DNA from: Aureobasidium sp. EXF-3400
Taxonomy: Eukaryota; Ascomycota; Dothideomycetes; Dothideales; Saccotheciaceae
DNA: 64,000 nucleotides
Assembly (NCBI GenBank): GCA_024195585.1
Contig: SWBL01000263.1
Span: 1-64,000, forward strand
Reading direction: 5' to 3'
Of this stretch, positions 44,294 to 55,683 are shown piece after piece; within the stretch, counting starts at the first letter, position 1; each line of letters opens with the position of its first letter. A program made the position numbers and the translations under genes. Below the pieces are notes generated by a model that worked only from the letters and a program-made list of their open reading frames with translations, had not been told where the DNA came from and searched no databases.

Positions 44294-46788
44294 ATGACGC
44301 CTGACTACCTTCAAGGAACTTACACGACTTACAAGAAGGACACTGGCGCCATCGCCAACTGGCTTGCAACCACCGCCAAACGATGTGGTTTCTCTCCAGA
44401 AGTGCTCAAAGACAGCGAAAAGACCCCAAAGCTGAAAGGAAGAGCCCGCAAGCTTGCCAGAGACGCCGCTTCCAAGGACGGAACCAAATCTACACCGCTG
44501 CGGATTTACACCATACCAATCAAGTCTTTCACTCAACTTGCTTCTCAAATTGTCTCATCTTCTACACCCGCTATCAAGGTGCCCGCCGTCCTTGTTACTA
44601 TCCTGGATCGGGCTATTGCATTTCGCAAAGAGCACAACGCTAGTTTCAAGAACATCAAGCTAGCTACCGAAACTTCTTCAGACATCGATAGCCATGCACA
44701 CTTCATCTTCGTTCTCGAGCGTGTACGCCACATAATGCGGCCGTACATGGCAGAAAAGACTGGAGCTGCGCTCTCAAACAATCCCAAGCACATAGCAAGC
44801 GAGCCACCGAGAACAAGGCACGCAACCAAAATGCTTTCGAGGCCCTGGAGGTTGAAGAGTTGTCAGATAAGTTCCTCAACGCTTCATTGTCAGAGAATGT
44901 TCCGAAGCACAATTCTAGAACTGCCGAGCGCATCCGTTATCAGGCTGAATCCATGAACAAGGCTGATGAACACATCATTGCCGGTTTCATTCTTATAAAC
45001 AGTATTCACAAGATACGAAAGCACATCAAAGGCCTGTGGGAGGCTTACATCAACAAGGACATTGATCTGCACGCAACTGCCATCTCTACCAATACCGCAA
45101 TCGAAATCGTCCGCCATCTGCAAGAAGACCATGACAAGTCATTCCACGAGCAGCCCGACTTCCAAGCATGTGTGGTTCCGTGCTTCATTACAACATGCCG
45201 CCTGTTGAATGTGGATGTGCTGAAGCGTGAGCAACCTACCGATCTTTACAACTTTGATGCTTATGATATCGCCAACGGATTCTTCGTCAACACGTGGTTC
45301 ATGTTGGATCAGCTACGTGGTTGGAGGGTTACTGATAAGATAGCCTATGTGGACCATCTTGTGCCCAAGTGCCGAGATACATCCACGGAGTGGTCTCACA
45401 AGTCAATAAGAGACAAGATCCTCGATGACAAGTTCATGCTGTTCAGAGCTTTCACTGGGCTTACTGCCATGGCGACAATGGACCGCTGGGTAGAAGATGA
45501 ATTCGTTCGTGGTGTCAGGGACATGTCGCCTGATAAACCTATTCCCCTCTGGCTTGCCTTTGCGGCTCAGGTATACCTCGACGTTCAACATACACTCGGC
45601 GCTGAGCTTGGGAGAGCTTATCAGGAAATGCAGAAAGGAGGAGAATACCTGAAATCGACGCTTGATCAGACGGTCGCCTTTCACGAAAAACTTTCGTCCA
45701 ATCCCTTGAATCCCACCTTCTGCAAACAGATTCGCGATCATATGCATACCACTGGTGAGCTCATTGACTTCATGTTGATCTCGGACTTGGTCGTTTGGAG
45801 AATCAATGGGAACAACATCAAGAGGCTACCGTCGTTCGATTTCTTCCAGCACTATCCCGTCATGTGCGGACTTTATCTGTTTGGCGGGAGATATACAATG
45901 CAGCGATCCAGCATATCGTGTGTCAAAGATTGGACCGTCGTCATCTACTGCGCACATCTGTATAACGCACTGAAGGTTCAGCATCTTACAGGACGCTGGG
46001 AAGATATGTAAGTCCTCTTCAAGCTTCAGCGTGGTGACAGGATCTTCATGGGAGCCGCTCCACAATCCATTGCTGGTTGTGTCAAGTGCTTCAATCTCTG
46101 TAGAGGTTTGTCGATTACCAACAGCGCAAGCGATCGAGCAGACAATGGAGGAAAAAAGCTGAAAATCAATCCGAACAATCGCCGCAATGTGGAGGATCAC
46201 ATCCCTTTTGCTAGTTTGATCGCTGGTCGCTACATGTGTTACGACAATGTTTCACTGGCCACCGATCTTACTGCCGTTGAAGCTAAAATCAAGGCCTCAC
46301 GCGCTGAGCAGCTGCGAGATTCGTCGATGTCTTCGGTTGACATGGAAACGAAGACAGCGAATGGTTCCACGAGCAAAGCCGTAAAGACCGGCAGCGAGCA
46401 CGCACTCACAGTCACCGATCTTCTTGATGGTATGGCAGCCGCAGTCCACAGTGAAGGCATGCATCTGACCTTCGACTATCTTCGACTCCACCGAACTTGC
46501 TGCACCATCTTAACAACTCTTGAAGCTGAGATTAGCTACAAGTTTGATGGCAGACATCCATATGCCGCGCCGAACGGCATTCACCGTCTGCATATGCCAG
46601 ATCTGGTCGGGTGTATCCTGATGCAAGCGGAACAGATGGAAACCCACTGTCAACACGTCTATCGCGATGATGCTCAATACACTGGAGAAACTCTACGAGG
46701 AGTCGCGGGGACTTTCAACGAGATTGTGGGAGGTAAAGCTGGCAGTATCGGTGTCGAGATCATCAAGAAGACTTTCGGCTACGAGTGA
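44294..46788 (+). pseudogene. DUF6604-family gene, broken by a frameshift and an in-frame stop
   Basis: The first frame (44294 to about 44760) encodes a classic DUF6604 N-terminus (GTYTTYKKDTGAIANWLATT, PAVLVTILDRAIAFRKEH). Family-like sequence then continues in the next frame from about 44790 (QNAFEALEVEELSDKFLNAS) to a TAA at 46009-46011. Beyond that stop the same frame continues with family-like sequence (VLFKLQRGDRIFMGAAPQSI) to 46788. No intron with correct phase explains the frameshift. A 33-nt GT..AG segment (46008-46040) could remove the stop in frame but is shorter than any other intron here and would delete family-like residues. Decay or sequencing error are the alternatives. Molecular function of DUF6604 is unknown to me. 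Confidence 0.75.
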
Positions 46789-47326
46789 AGCAAAGCTGGG
46801 GGTCTTGTACGAGATTCACAGCTCAGGAGAGTATGGCTTGGGTTCTGAGGAAGTGGAAGGTAATGCTGGGGTGGAGAGTCATTGTACAGCAACAAGGATT
46901 GCAGCGTTTATCAAGTATCAGCTTATGTCAAGAAGGGAGGGGTTTGTGAACAGCGTGGCAAGGAAATGCTTCCAACAGATGTAGTTCTGTAGCAATATCA
47001 TACGTAACGAGTACATCCTACTTAAGCCCATCCTAAATCATCTGAATCCTTGTACTTGACTTCGATGTGAACTATAGAAGTATTTGAGCTTATAAGACTG
47101 GACTGAGTAGAGAAGTAATTTTGAAAGTATATCGTTCTTCATTCATCGTCGTCAAGATCTAGCCGTCTAAAGGCTCTGTCCTCATCTATAAAATGAAACC
47201 ATGATTCTGTTTCCCAGCCGCCCGAGGGTATGAACTTCCAAAGAGAAAATTATGAACAATGAAAATACGCAAAGTGCAACCCAATAAGCAGGAAATCAAA
47301 TGCAAATGCAAATGCAAGCAAGGCTT
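46789..47326. other. Convergent intergenic region
   Basis: 538 bp between the ends of the DUF6604 gene and the permease gene. A short ATGCAA repeat lies just beyond the permease stop. A frame ending at 46984 continues from inside the DUF6604 end but has no clear similarity. Confidence 0.4.
47299..47318. repeat. ATGCAA hexamer repeat
   Basis: Three tandem ATGCAA units plus a partial one, directly downstream of the permease stop codon. Confidence 0.8.
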
Positions 47327-49031
47327 CTAGCCCATCCAAGCCCAGAACTTTTGCCAAGCACCAACAGGCTCGGCCTCTTCAAAGTGCATCTCCTCAATCT
47401 CTTTACGTCCGGTATCGAGATCTGCTTCTATTGGCTTGACGAGAGGTTGACGGAACACGAGCTTGTGGCCAACGTACAAGACAGCAAACAAGATGAGCGA
47501 AATGTACGCGACGAAGAAATCGGAAGTGTTCCAAGGCATAAAGGCAGTGAAACCTTGGGTCAAAATGATCAAGATGTTGAAGAAGACACCGTACCAACTG
47601 AAGAAAGGTTGCCACATTGCCTTGTAGGGGAGGGTGTCGCGGGAAACACCGCGCGCGGCGAGGGCGCGCATGAATGCCAAGTGGGAAATGTTGATGCAGG
47701 TCCAGGTGATGAAGCCGGCGACACCGGTGATGTTGACCAGCCAGTTGAAGACTTTACCGCCAGAGTTGGATTCGTTCATGAAGCCGAGCAGGCCGAAGGC
47801 GGCGGTGATGGCAACGGCGTAGTATGGCACGCCGCGGGCGCTGGTGCGGCCCAACCACTTTGGTGCGGAGCCCTGCTCGGACAAACCGACGAGGATACGG
47901 GAGCCAGAGTAGACGTTTGAGTTTGCGGCGCTGAGGACGACACAGAGGAGGACTGCGTTGATGAGGCCAGGAAGCACCTTGATACCGGCAAGGTTTGCAG
48001 CAATGACGAAGGGAGAGGAGGATGCGTCGGTGTGGCCGGAGACGAGGTGCGGGTTGTCGTAGGGAACGAGAAGGCCAATGAAGAAAACGGTCAAGACGAA
48101 GAAGAAGACAATACGATAGAAAGTCTTCTTGATGGCTGCAGGGACAGTCTTGCGAGGGTTGCTAGTTTCGCCAGCGGCAATACCAACAAGCTCAGTTCCT
48201 TGATAAGAGAAACCGGCCTGAATCAGAACGGCCCAGAAACCGACGAACTTGGCGACAGCATCGTTGTGCTCGACAAGGTAAGGAGCGAAAGCGCCAGGGT
48301 GCTTCCACGTGTGGAAACCCAAGTATCCGTGTTGTCCAGCTCCTGCATCAATGCAAATGGCAAAAATCATGAATCCAATAACGGTAAGGACCTTGATCGA
48401 GGCGAAGTAAAACTCAATTTCACCGTAAAAGGACACGGGAAGGAAGTTGACAAGAGTAAGGACGGCCCAGAATGTACCGATGAAGATACCGATGTTGAGG
48501 TTGGCGTCCCAGTACTGAATGATCAGACCACTAGCAGTCAATTCCAGAGCATATGTCATGGCCCATGAGAACCAGTAGATCCAACCCATGGCAAATCCGA
48601 GACTGGGGTCGACGAAGCGGGATGCGTATGCTGTGAAGGCGCCAGAAACAGGCAGGAAGGTGGCCATCTCACCCAGAGCGACCATGACACTGTAGACGAG
48701 TGTACCGACAAAGGCGTATGCGATCAATGCGCCGGCAGGTCCAGCATTTGCGAGTGCACCTCCAGAACCGATAAAAAGACCTGTACCGATTGTTCCACCT
48801 ACAAAGAGTCATTTGTCAGGTCATGTTCTGTGGCAGCGCAAGAGATTGGCGCATACCGATGGCAATCATCTGCAGATGACGCGACTGCAGTCTACGCTTG
48901 AGCTGGACGGTGGTTCCAGGAACTGGCGAACCCTCGACATCATCGTGGTTGATGGAGCTAGGACCCGACGAGTAGATACCGTCTTGCACAGGCTTGGAGC
49001 CAATGTTGGCCTCCTTCTTCTCCGAGAACAT
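47327..49031 (-). CDS. Amino-acid permease, YAT/APC family
   Basis: A plasma-membrane proton-coupled amino-acid importer. Exons on the minus strand are 49031-48857 and 48798-47327 (58 bp intron), giving 548 aa. The cytosolic N-terminus ends RRLQSRHLQMIAIGGTIGTG, the substrate-binding GTIGTGLFIGSG in TM1, created across the intron. Other signatures are VALGEMATFLPVSGAFTAYA, the long TM-rich core with GFSYQGTELVGIAAGETSNP, and SAANSNVYSGSRIL. About twelve hydrophobic segments are visible. It resembles Dip5-like and other YAT permeases; substrate specificity cannot be told. Confidence 0.93.
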
Positions 49032-50977
49032 GACGGCGATATGTGAAAAGAAGGTAGTTCAAGAAATGGTATAGGCAGTGGCGCACGTGTCCAACAACCT
49101 AATCGAACCCTGTGAAGCAACAGGCGGGGTATGAAATGGTAAAAGGTCTGAGGTAGAGAATGTCGGACTTGAGCTGCCCTGGGGTTGGATATATGTACGT
49201 AAGAAAGTGGTCACGGTCATCCGTCGTTGACACGCTAGAGCAAAATTTGGTTATGAAAAATCAAAACTGGTCTGTTCGCGCCCTGTATACTGGGTCTCGG
49301 TCACATCGGTCGTGTCCGGCCCCATACCGGATCGTATTGGTTCAGAAAGTGACGTGTGTTTCGATGCTTGGTGCTCGCGTTTTTTTGATTCGTATCCATG
49401 CACCGAGATGGTCAGCATCTCTTCACAGCTAACTTGCATGTATCTCTTACTGCTTTGCGACGCTTGAGTGGACGTCGAAGCAAGCTGCAGAGGCTTCAAG
49501 CCTCTGCCGAAACAAGGTTCCATACGGGCGGCCGCTGCCGACAGCCTTCCTGATTTTCTCGTCCCAACCCTTATTTTTCTCGCCACATGCGTAGGGCGTA
49601 GCAAGCCTGGACTGGATCATCCTACACTTTTTCTGCTTCGTGCGGAAGATAACTGAGCAAAATAAAATCCTGTGGTAAATCTTTGCTGTCATTTTGATCC
49701 TTCGATGGTGGGTGTTTGAAACGTCGGCAGCTCCTTCCTTTCTCGACAGCTTCCTTGCATAATACAGACGCGATATAATAATGACTCGTTTCGATGCTGC
49801 ATGATCCCCAGATCTTCTGCATGTTGCAACATTCGTGCAGCAAGAATGAGACCCTCCGGCTATCGAGTCATCGCTCAAGTCTCTACGCGAACGAAAGAGT
49901 CATCTGATGTCAGCCCGAGCTTTTGCACATCCTCCCAAAACCCACACAATTGGCAATTGAATCGTCAAACGACTGTTTCCCATCGTTATCAGTGACATCT
50001 TCTCCACCACAAATACCACTTTGCGTTGCTGCTTCCTTCGCTTCCAAGAGGGAATAAAAGCCATGTGAGTTTATTTCCCTCCTCAAGGTTGTTGGTTCCT
50101 CGTTACGGAACGCCTTCCGTTTTAGCGTTTGATGCAGGTGAACTCACCGGAAAAATTCGAATCACGAAGGAGCAAGTGGGCACGCGACACTATTGATCCT
50201 TCCATTGCGAACCACATCAAATCGATCCCGCAGTCTGCCTCATGCGGTTATATCGTGATGACATCCGTTCACAGCGTGAGAATAAAATTCGCTCACGCCT
50301 ACTGGTCGAATCGAGGTCGGTCTCTGTCTGCGCGATGCATGGTTTCTACAGTCGCAACACCAGTTGACATCTATCGGACTTATGGTAGGTAAGAACTGGT
50401 ATGGTCTGCTCGAGTAACACTTCCCAGAGCCCAAGCTTGTCGTTAGTGAAGCTGCATGATTGCAGAATGATCCGGGAGTTCTGCCTGCAGTCTTGTTGTC
50501 AGTCACGTCTCTACAAAACGACATAAACGAAGGAAAACATTGTGTGATTCCATAATGTATGTCCTTTGCTGGATCGCAGAAGGTAGGTAAACACAGATGC
50601 ACTCACAATGTTAAGTCATACATCGAAACATCGCGAGCCCGAGAGTTCGAAAGAGAGCCTGAAAACCGCTTGAGCGCATGCCTCGAGGGATCTCAAAATT
50701 ATTCGTCTTGCTCGGGAAATATCAACTACTCTCTGGGCTGGACTTGGACTACGACAGTCCATTCGTTCTTGATACAATCGTCATCTCAAAAGTCTCCTGG
50801 CCATCGAGAAAGCATATACACAAGTATCTTGCTCAATTGACGAACAGACTTCAAAGCTTCTCTGTGCTTGTTTGCGAAAGCACCCAGAGGCTATAAACCA
50901 ACTCATCACACCCTCTCCTTCCCTCCCATCTTCCCTCCCTCAACCACCATCCTCTCTCAAACCCAAACCACCCAAAA
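49032..50977. other. Intergenic region, no gene seen
   Basis: About 1.9 kb, upstream of both the permease (-) and the small membrane-protein gene (+). Several frames of 60-143 codons overlap on both strands without family signals. The last 100 bp are CT/CA-rich and leader-like. Confidence 0.35.
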
Positions 50978-51562
50978 ATGTACATGAACCAATCCAGATT
51001 CCACGACGTCCCCAACCTCCACATCCCAGCCTCGCAAAAAATAGCAGCAAGACTATCCGCGCAAACCCCCAGTCGCCACAACAAGTCGTCCAAACCCGAG
51101 TCGAAAAGCAAGTACACCACCCTCGCCAATTCTGCAGTGAGAACTAGCGATGAGGACGCTCCAGAAGACAACACTCGATGGAGACCTAGCAAACCCAGTA
51201 ATGCAATGATGGTTGGTTGTATCTGTGTATCTTCAGCACTGTTATTTGCACTTTGCATACTCGCTGGGTTTCAAGCGTATTTCTTGTCCAAAGTGGCGGG
51301 AATTGATGGGGAGGTTTTGAGGGTTACTACGACGGAGACGCAGATGGTGACGAGGACGGAGTGGGTGGCTTCATTAACGGAAACGACGACTAAGGTTGTT
51401 TCCGTGATTGCATCGAAGACTGCAGGTGCTGGGGTGGATGAGACTAGTGTTGGGCTTCAGTCTAGTCAGACAGGGGGTCTGGAGAGGAGAGGTGGAAGAC
51501 AGTGTAAGACGGTGACTGTGTACACACCTCGAGCATCATTGAGCAAACCTCTCGAGAGTTAA
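50978..51562 (+). CDS. Small single-pass membrane protein, hypothetical
   Basis: A single-exon frame of 194 aa from an ATG in good context (AAAATGTAC). A basic, Ser-rich N-terminal half (MYMNQSRFHDVPNLHIPASQ) is followed by one membrane segment at residues about 76-100. The C-terminal side is Thr-rich (TTTETQMVTRTEW, LTETTTKVVSV). The layout suggests a type II or tail-exposed single-pass protein with an extracellular Thr-rich tail. I know no family. Its length, CT-rich leader and codon use argue for a real gene, but no homology signal supports it. Confidence 0.5.
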   Translation: MYMNQSRFHDVPNLHIPASQKIAARLSAQTPSRHNKSSKPESKSKYTTLANSAVRTSDEDAPEDNTRWRPSKPSNAMMVGCICVSSALLFALCILAGFQAYFLSKVAGIDGEVLRVTTTETQMVTRTEWVASLTETTTKVVSVIASKTAGAGVDETSVGLQSSQTGGLERRGGRQCKTVTVYTPRASLSKPLES

Positions 51563-51664
51563 CCTGTTCAATATCAAGGGATGACTCTTTTTCTCCTCCT
51601 CTGTCATCCTAGATCTCGAAAGTCGCAAAAGTATCTCAAAGCTGTATACAACAATTTTCTCCCT

Positions 51665-52795
51665 CTACAGATGAATATCCGAAGGCATCGTATTCGGGAC
51701 CTGCAGGAATGCCTCGCGACTTTGGTAACTCGCTCGGCCAACCGACTCCACATCACTTCCAGAAACACCCCGTCCTTGATCAATATCCGCAATCAGGAGC
51801 CTTCGCATTCCCCGAAGCTCAATGTCTCCATCCTCTTGCTGTTCATCACGAGGGAGCCAGTCCACAGAATTGTTGCGTTTGAACGGGCGACGATATATAC
51901 TTTGCTCCTCGAGCGCCTGGTGAGTTGGTATCTGGCTTCGTTCACGCACCGATCCAGCTTCATTCTCGTCCTGTGATGCTGTAGAATCGACAAGCTCGAT
52001 ACCCCGACGCTCCTACCCTTCAGAGTCTTTGAATGAACCGAGACGTGCCATCATCTGTGTCGTGTCCTTAGATTGGAGACATGAAAAAGCCTATTGCAGG
52101 TCCCACATTGGCAAATCCTTTCAGTAGATATCCGCGATGTAAGCCTGTGGGCCTGTTCACGTCATTCCACGACGTCTTGTTAGTAAAGTCTACGGTTTCG
52201 AGCCAGGTTGATGTATTGGTCCAAGTATCAACTTCCTTACACTCAAGTCTCGCACGAACTGCTGGGGTCTGGAAGGTGATGTTGCTCGATCGTCCTCCTA
52301 TGCTGGCTGTCTCAACCCCGAAGGAAGCTGCTTCTCAGTTCATCTGTCCGAGATCTATGGGAGCGAAACTCCACGTGTCTTTAGACCAAGATGGCGTGTC
52401 TTCAGACTGAGAGAGTTCGAAATAGATTGACCCAAGGACAGAAGTTCGCGAAGGCTCATTATCGGAAGCTGCCGCGAATTTGGCTGCCTCCATACTAAAT
52501 ATCTTTGGCACCTTTCTGAGCTCGAGTCCACGAGAGATGTTCATGGAATAATGTGAGGCTTCAACACGCAAATCCCATAGCGCAGACTATGCAGCGTTGC
52601 ATTTATCCAACAAAAGACGGTGCGTGGCTTGCAGCTGCTGTTCTCGATATCGGGATTGACCTCTTGCAGCTACCGAAGGATGTATGCATGAGCTGAAAGA
52701 TTCTAGACGTTGATGGTGTAATGATGGTTCTTGTTGGCAACAAAGTCTTGGTAGAATTGGCTGGTGGTGTGGTGGATGGGGAAAGCGAAACAACT
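51665..52795 (-). pseudogene. Decayed gene for a large fungal membrane protein
   Basis: Minus-strand reading shows coding-like pieces in order but broken by stops: FYQDFVANKNHHYTINV near 52760-52700, then FELSQSEDTPSWSKDTWSFA and DLGQMN up to a TGA at about 52333. Past that stop in the same frame come ITFQTPAVRARLECKEVD and TNTSTWLETVDFTNKTSW, ending near 52080. A further basic/acidic block at 51949-51665 may be the C-terminal tail. The QTPAVRARLEC and NTSTWL pattern recalls extracellular segments of large multi-pass fungal proteins (DUF3433-like); that family link is from memory. An AT-rich island lies just upstream of the relic. Confidence 0.55.
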
Positions 52796-53074
52796 AATGC
52801 TCATGTGTCGGTTACAGTTGTCAACAGATTAGCTTCAGAAGAGTGCGACGCTTCGCTCCTTCCCGTTATTTGAGGCTGTTGAAATGCATGCACAGCCATG
52901 CATCTGCATCAGTGTACAAGGATTGCAGCAATTCCGAATGCCACAGAAACAGCAACCGGGAGCCACTCCGTACCCATCGGATGTATGTATAAGATACTCA
53001 CCCGTTTCAAAAGTCTGGAGACACGATTTTTGGTGAGATTCCGAGGGGTCGCCCTTTCCAGACCTCTTTTATAC

Positions 53075-53403
53075 AACATCTAATTAAACAACATATAAAT
53101 TAAAATTGCTTAGCTAGCTGTGGATATGCTACTTCAAAAGTTTGTCAATTTCGAGTATATGTATAGGCTATTTTTATGGTGCAAGATTCTAAAAAGATAA
53201 AACCTGCTCGGATTTAATATTCTTTTACTTTCTGCATAAAAGCTATAATAGTGATAAATTTAAATGCATATAATAGTATTGTTATATACTATAGTAATTA
53301 CTATCTTCTTAGTAGAAATAGTAAAGTGATATAAATATAAGAATATAACACTCAGGCCATCTAAATCTTACCTTTAGATAGGGAAATAAATTGTTATTAT
53401 GCC
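53075..53403. other. AT-rich island
   Basis: About 330 bp dominated by A and T, with many TA steps, in sharp contrast to flanking sequence near 50% GC. No coding frame is present. This composition is what repeat-induced point mutation leaves in old repeats in Pezizomycotina, but no terminal repeats are visible. Confidence 0.6.
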
Positions 53404-53544
53404 ATGACTCATTTTAATCGATATTTCCTGCTAGTTCTAGCCAGTCCAATCTCTATATTGTATCTTTCCATCTCTCCCATCAATTCCTTTAACCTCCTCC
53501 AAACGAAAACAGAAGAAAGCAAAAACAGGCCAATCGACCAGATC

Positions 53545-55683
53545 ATGGCCCCGCCTTTTGCCGACCCACCTCCTTTTGACAACAGCGGCCACGGTCCACT
53601 TGCTGTGCCTGGTTTTGGATATCCTGTGGAGCTAGAATTACATCCAGAGGATCGATTCACTCATGGCATACGCGAATGGTTCCAGGAGCCAAATCTCACA
53701 GCCCGGGAGCTTGCCATGCTTTCTTTGATAGACAACATTACCGATAAGCCAAGCTGGTCGACAGATGTTTTTGACCACAAGAAGACGTCCCAGTTGTCCC
53801 AAGAAGCACTGCTTGGCCGTCTCATCAGTCCGAAAACATGGGAATGGTGTCTCTCAGAATTGCAAGACAAGGCTCGTATCTTCCAAAGTAGTGGTCGCAT
53901 TCTGGTCTACAACACTGGAGTCGCCATTTGCAAATCAGACGTCGTGGTGGATGAGGAGACACGGACCCTCATTAAAGACGAGCTCTCAGTCTTGGAATCA
54001 TCATTACCATCCGATGCCGCCACCCTCGATCCCTCTCCTGATACTCCTCGGCAAATACACAGGCTCATTGATCCTTTCCTCTATCCCCTCATATACGGCA
54101 AGTCGAGAGTCTTGGCTAAAGGGGAAATAGTACCCCTTGATGACATGTTCCAGCACATAAGCAAGTGCAATATTGCTCCAAAAATTCCTGTCGTAGGCGA
54201 TCATCTCCTTCTTGGGCCGGCTTGGTATGGCTGTCCTGAGTGGGAGATGCACCGTGAAAGAGGACCGTCATGGTCGACGAATTTCCAGCGGTTGCCTTGC
54301 GAAATAGACTTCTTAAAGTCCTCCGGCACAGGCGTTTGCATCACCTCATACATCAATGGCCTGCATCCTCGGAACCATGGTCTGTATCATGCTATTGAGA
54401 AACTTATTTCGACTTCTATCGAGCCTTGGAATGACGTCTTGATCAAACAAAGTTGTGGGCGCTTTCCAACCCGCATCAAGACGTATGGCATCTCATATGA
54501 GCCTCCGCCACCTGACTTCGACCGCTTAGCTGAAGCAGGAAAGCATCCTGGGAGTGAGCTTTACTATGCTGCGATTGAAGAAGCCAGGGCATACTGCGCC
54601 CAGCCTGATTTCAACCCATACGATTCCTCGGACGACGAGGATCCTTCTTGTAGGTTTGGGTACAAGGAGCCTGATGATTTCGATGCCTGGTGTAGATCTG
54701 GGGAGAACTTAGCCTTGCCGGTGCGGATAAGGTACGGCAAGCTTACTCACTTTGTGCATCCTGAGCCAGGTACTGCGTACACCTATGAGCAGTGGAAAGC
54801 CGGACAATCATGGGAAGCCATCATAGAAAGGAAGGCCTGTGATTACAGACCAGATGTAGAGGCTCCAACAGCGCAGATTCCCCATAAGACGTACAGGGTC
54901 GCTCTCCAAGAGTCTTTCCGGCAGAAGGGATTACAAGTCATAGTCAAGATCGACAGGATCGAACTGAACTCCAGCGAATCCAGGTTTCCAGGTAGCGACT
55001 GGCACGTCGAAGGCTTACATAATGAGCATATTGTCGCCAACTCTATGTACATCCTCGAGGAGGAGAATACATCAGAGCCTCGCATCGATTTCCGCCAAGA
55101 AACAAGATTGGATCTGGATGAATTCGACTACAAAAAATATGATCTCGAAGCTTTCCTGAAAGTCTTTGCCGTCCCTTACAAAGAACAGATTCTTGGAGGA
55201 TCTCTTAACCCGCCTCCTTCATTGCAAAGACTAGGATCTGTTGGTCTTCCCGTGGGTCGACTGCTCGCTTGGCCGAACGTACTCCATCATCGCATTACGC
55301 CATTCGAGCTCGTCGACAAGACCAAACCCGGTCATCGAAGCTTTCTTACCCTGTCTCTTGTGGATCCTTCCTATCGTATCTGCTCGACTAGAAACGTACC
55401 TCCACAAGATCATGATTGGTGGGCAGAGCAAGCTCTAGCAGCAGCTCTCCCTAGAAACGTCCCCGTACCGCGCGAACTTCTTGACCACATCGACTCGTAT
55501 ACCGACAGCTGGCCGATGAGCTTGGAAGAAGCAACAAAGACTAGGGAACAGATGGCAAAGGAACAAAAGGATCACGAACGGTACATAATGAACCATCCCG
55601 CCGATTATTATGATTTCAACGTAGACGACTGCAACTGGGGAGAGTTTCCTGATTTACCTTCCATGGAGCTTGGGAGTTCATAG
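53545..55683 (+). CDS. DUF4246-family protein
   Basis: A single-exon gene of 712 aa. I start at 53545 (ATCATGGCCCCG; MAPPFADPPPFDNSGHGPLA) because the frame upstream to 53404 is AT-rich and hydrophobic, unlike the family; a 759-aa form is possible. DUF4246 features are clear: PGFGYPVELELHPED near the N-terminus, WYGCPEWEMHRERG, SDWHVEGLHNEHIVANSMYI (H487, E489), and LLAWPNVLHHRITPFELVDK (H581/H582) followed by TKPGHRSFLTLSLVDPSYRI and NVPPQDHDWW. The His-x-Glu plus distal His layout is reminiscent of 2-oxoglutarate/iron oxygenases, but no activity is established to my knowledge. Confidence 0.88.
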   Translation: MAPPFADPPPFDNSGHGPLAVPGFGYPVELELHPEDRFTHGIREWFQEPNLTARELAMLSLIDNITDKPSWSTDVFDHKKTSQLSQEALLGRLISPKTWEWCLSELQDKARIFQSSGRILVYNTGVAICKSDVVVDEETRTLIKDELSVLESSLPSDAATLDPSPDTPRQIHRLIDPFLYPLIYGKSRVLAKGEIVPLDDMFQHISKCNIAPKIPVVGDHLLLGPAWYGCPEWEMHRERGPSWSTNFQRLPCEIDFLKSSGTGVCITSYINGLHPRNHGLYHAIEKLISTSIEPWNDVLIKQSCGRFPTRIKTYGISYEPPPPDFDRLAEAGKHPGSELYYAAIEEARAYCAQPDFNPYDSSDDEDPSCRFGYKEPDDFDAWCRSGENLALPVRIRYGKLTHFVHPEPGTAYTYEQWKAGQSWEAIIERKACDYRPDVEAPTAQIPHKTYRVALQESFRQKGLQVIVKIDRIELNSSESRFPGSDWHVEGLHNEHIVANSMYILEEENTSEPRIDFRQETRLDLDEFDYKKYDLEAFLKVFAVPYKEQILGGSLNPPPSLQRLGSVGLPVGRLLAWPNVLHHRITPFELVDKTKPGHRSFLTLSLVDPSYRICSTRNVPPQDHDWWAEQALAAALPRNVPVPRELLDHIDSYTDSWPMSLEEATKTREQMAKEQKDHERYIMNHPADYYDFNVDDCNWGEFPDLPSMELGSS

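Noticed and set aside
44720..44795. A GT..AG intron that might explain the DUF6604 frameshift
   Set aside because: The phases do not match across it and it would delete the conserved LERVRHIMRPYM region.
47300..48568. Long plus-strand frames (206 and 178 codons) opposite the permease
   Set aside because: Antisense shadows of a certain multi-pass permease; no family match.
53404..53544. N-terminal 47-residue extension of the DUF4246 protein with a hydrophobic stretch
   Set aside because: The extension is AT-rich like the island upstream and does not resemble family N-termini; the ATG at 53545 has better context. Kept only as an alternative.
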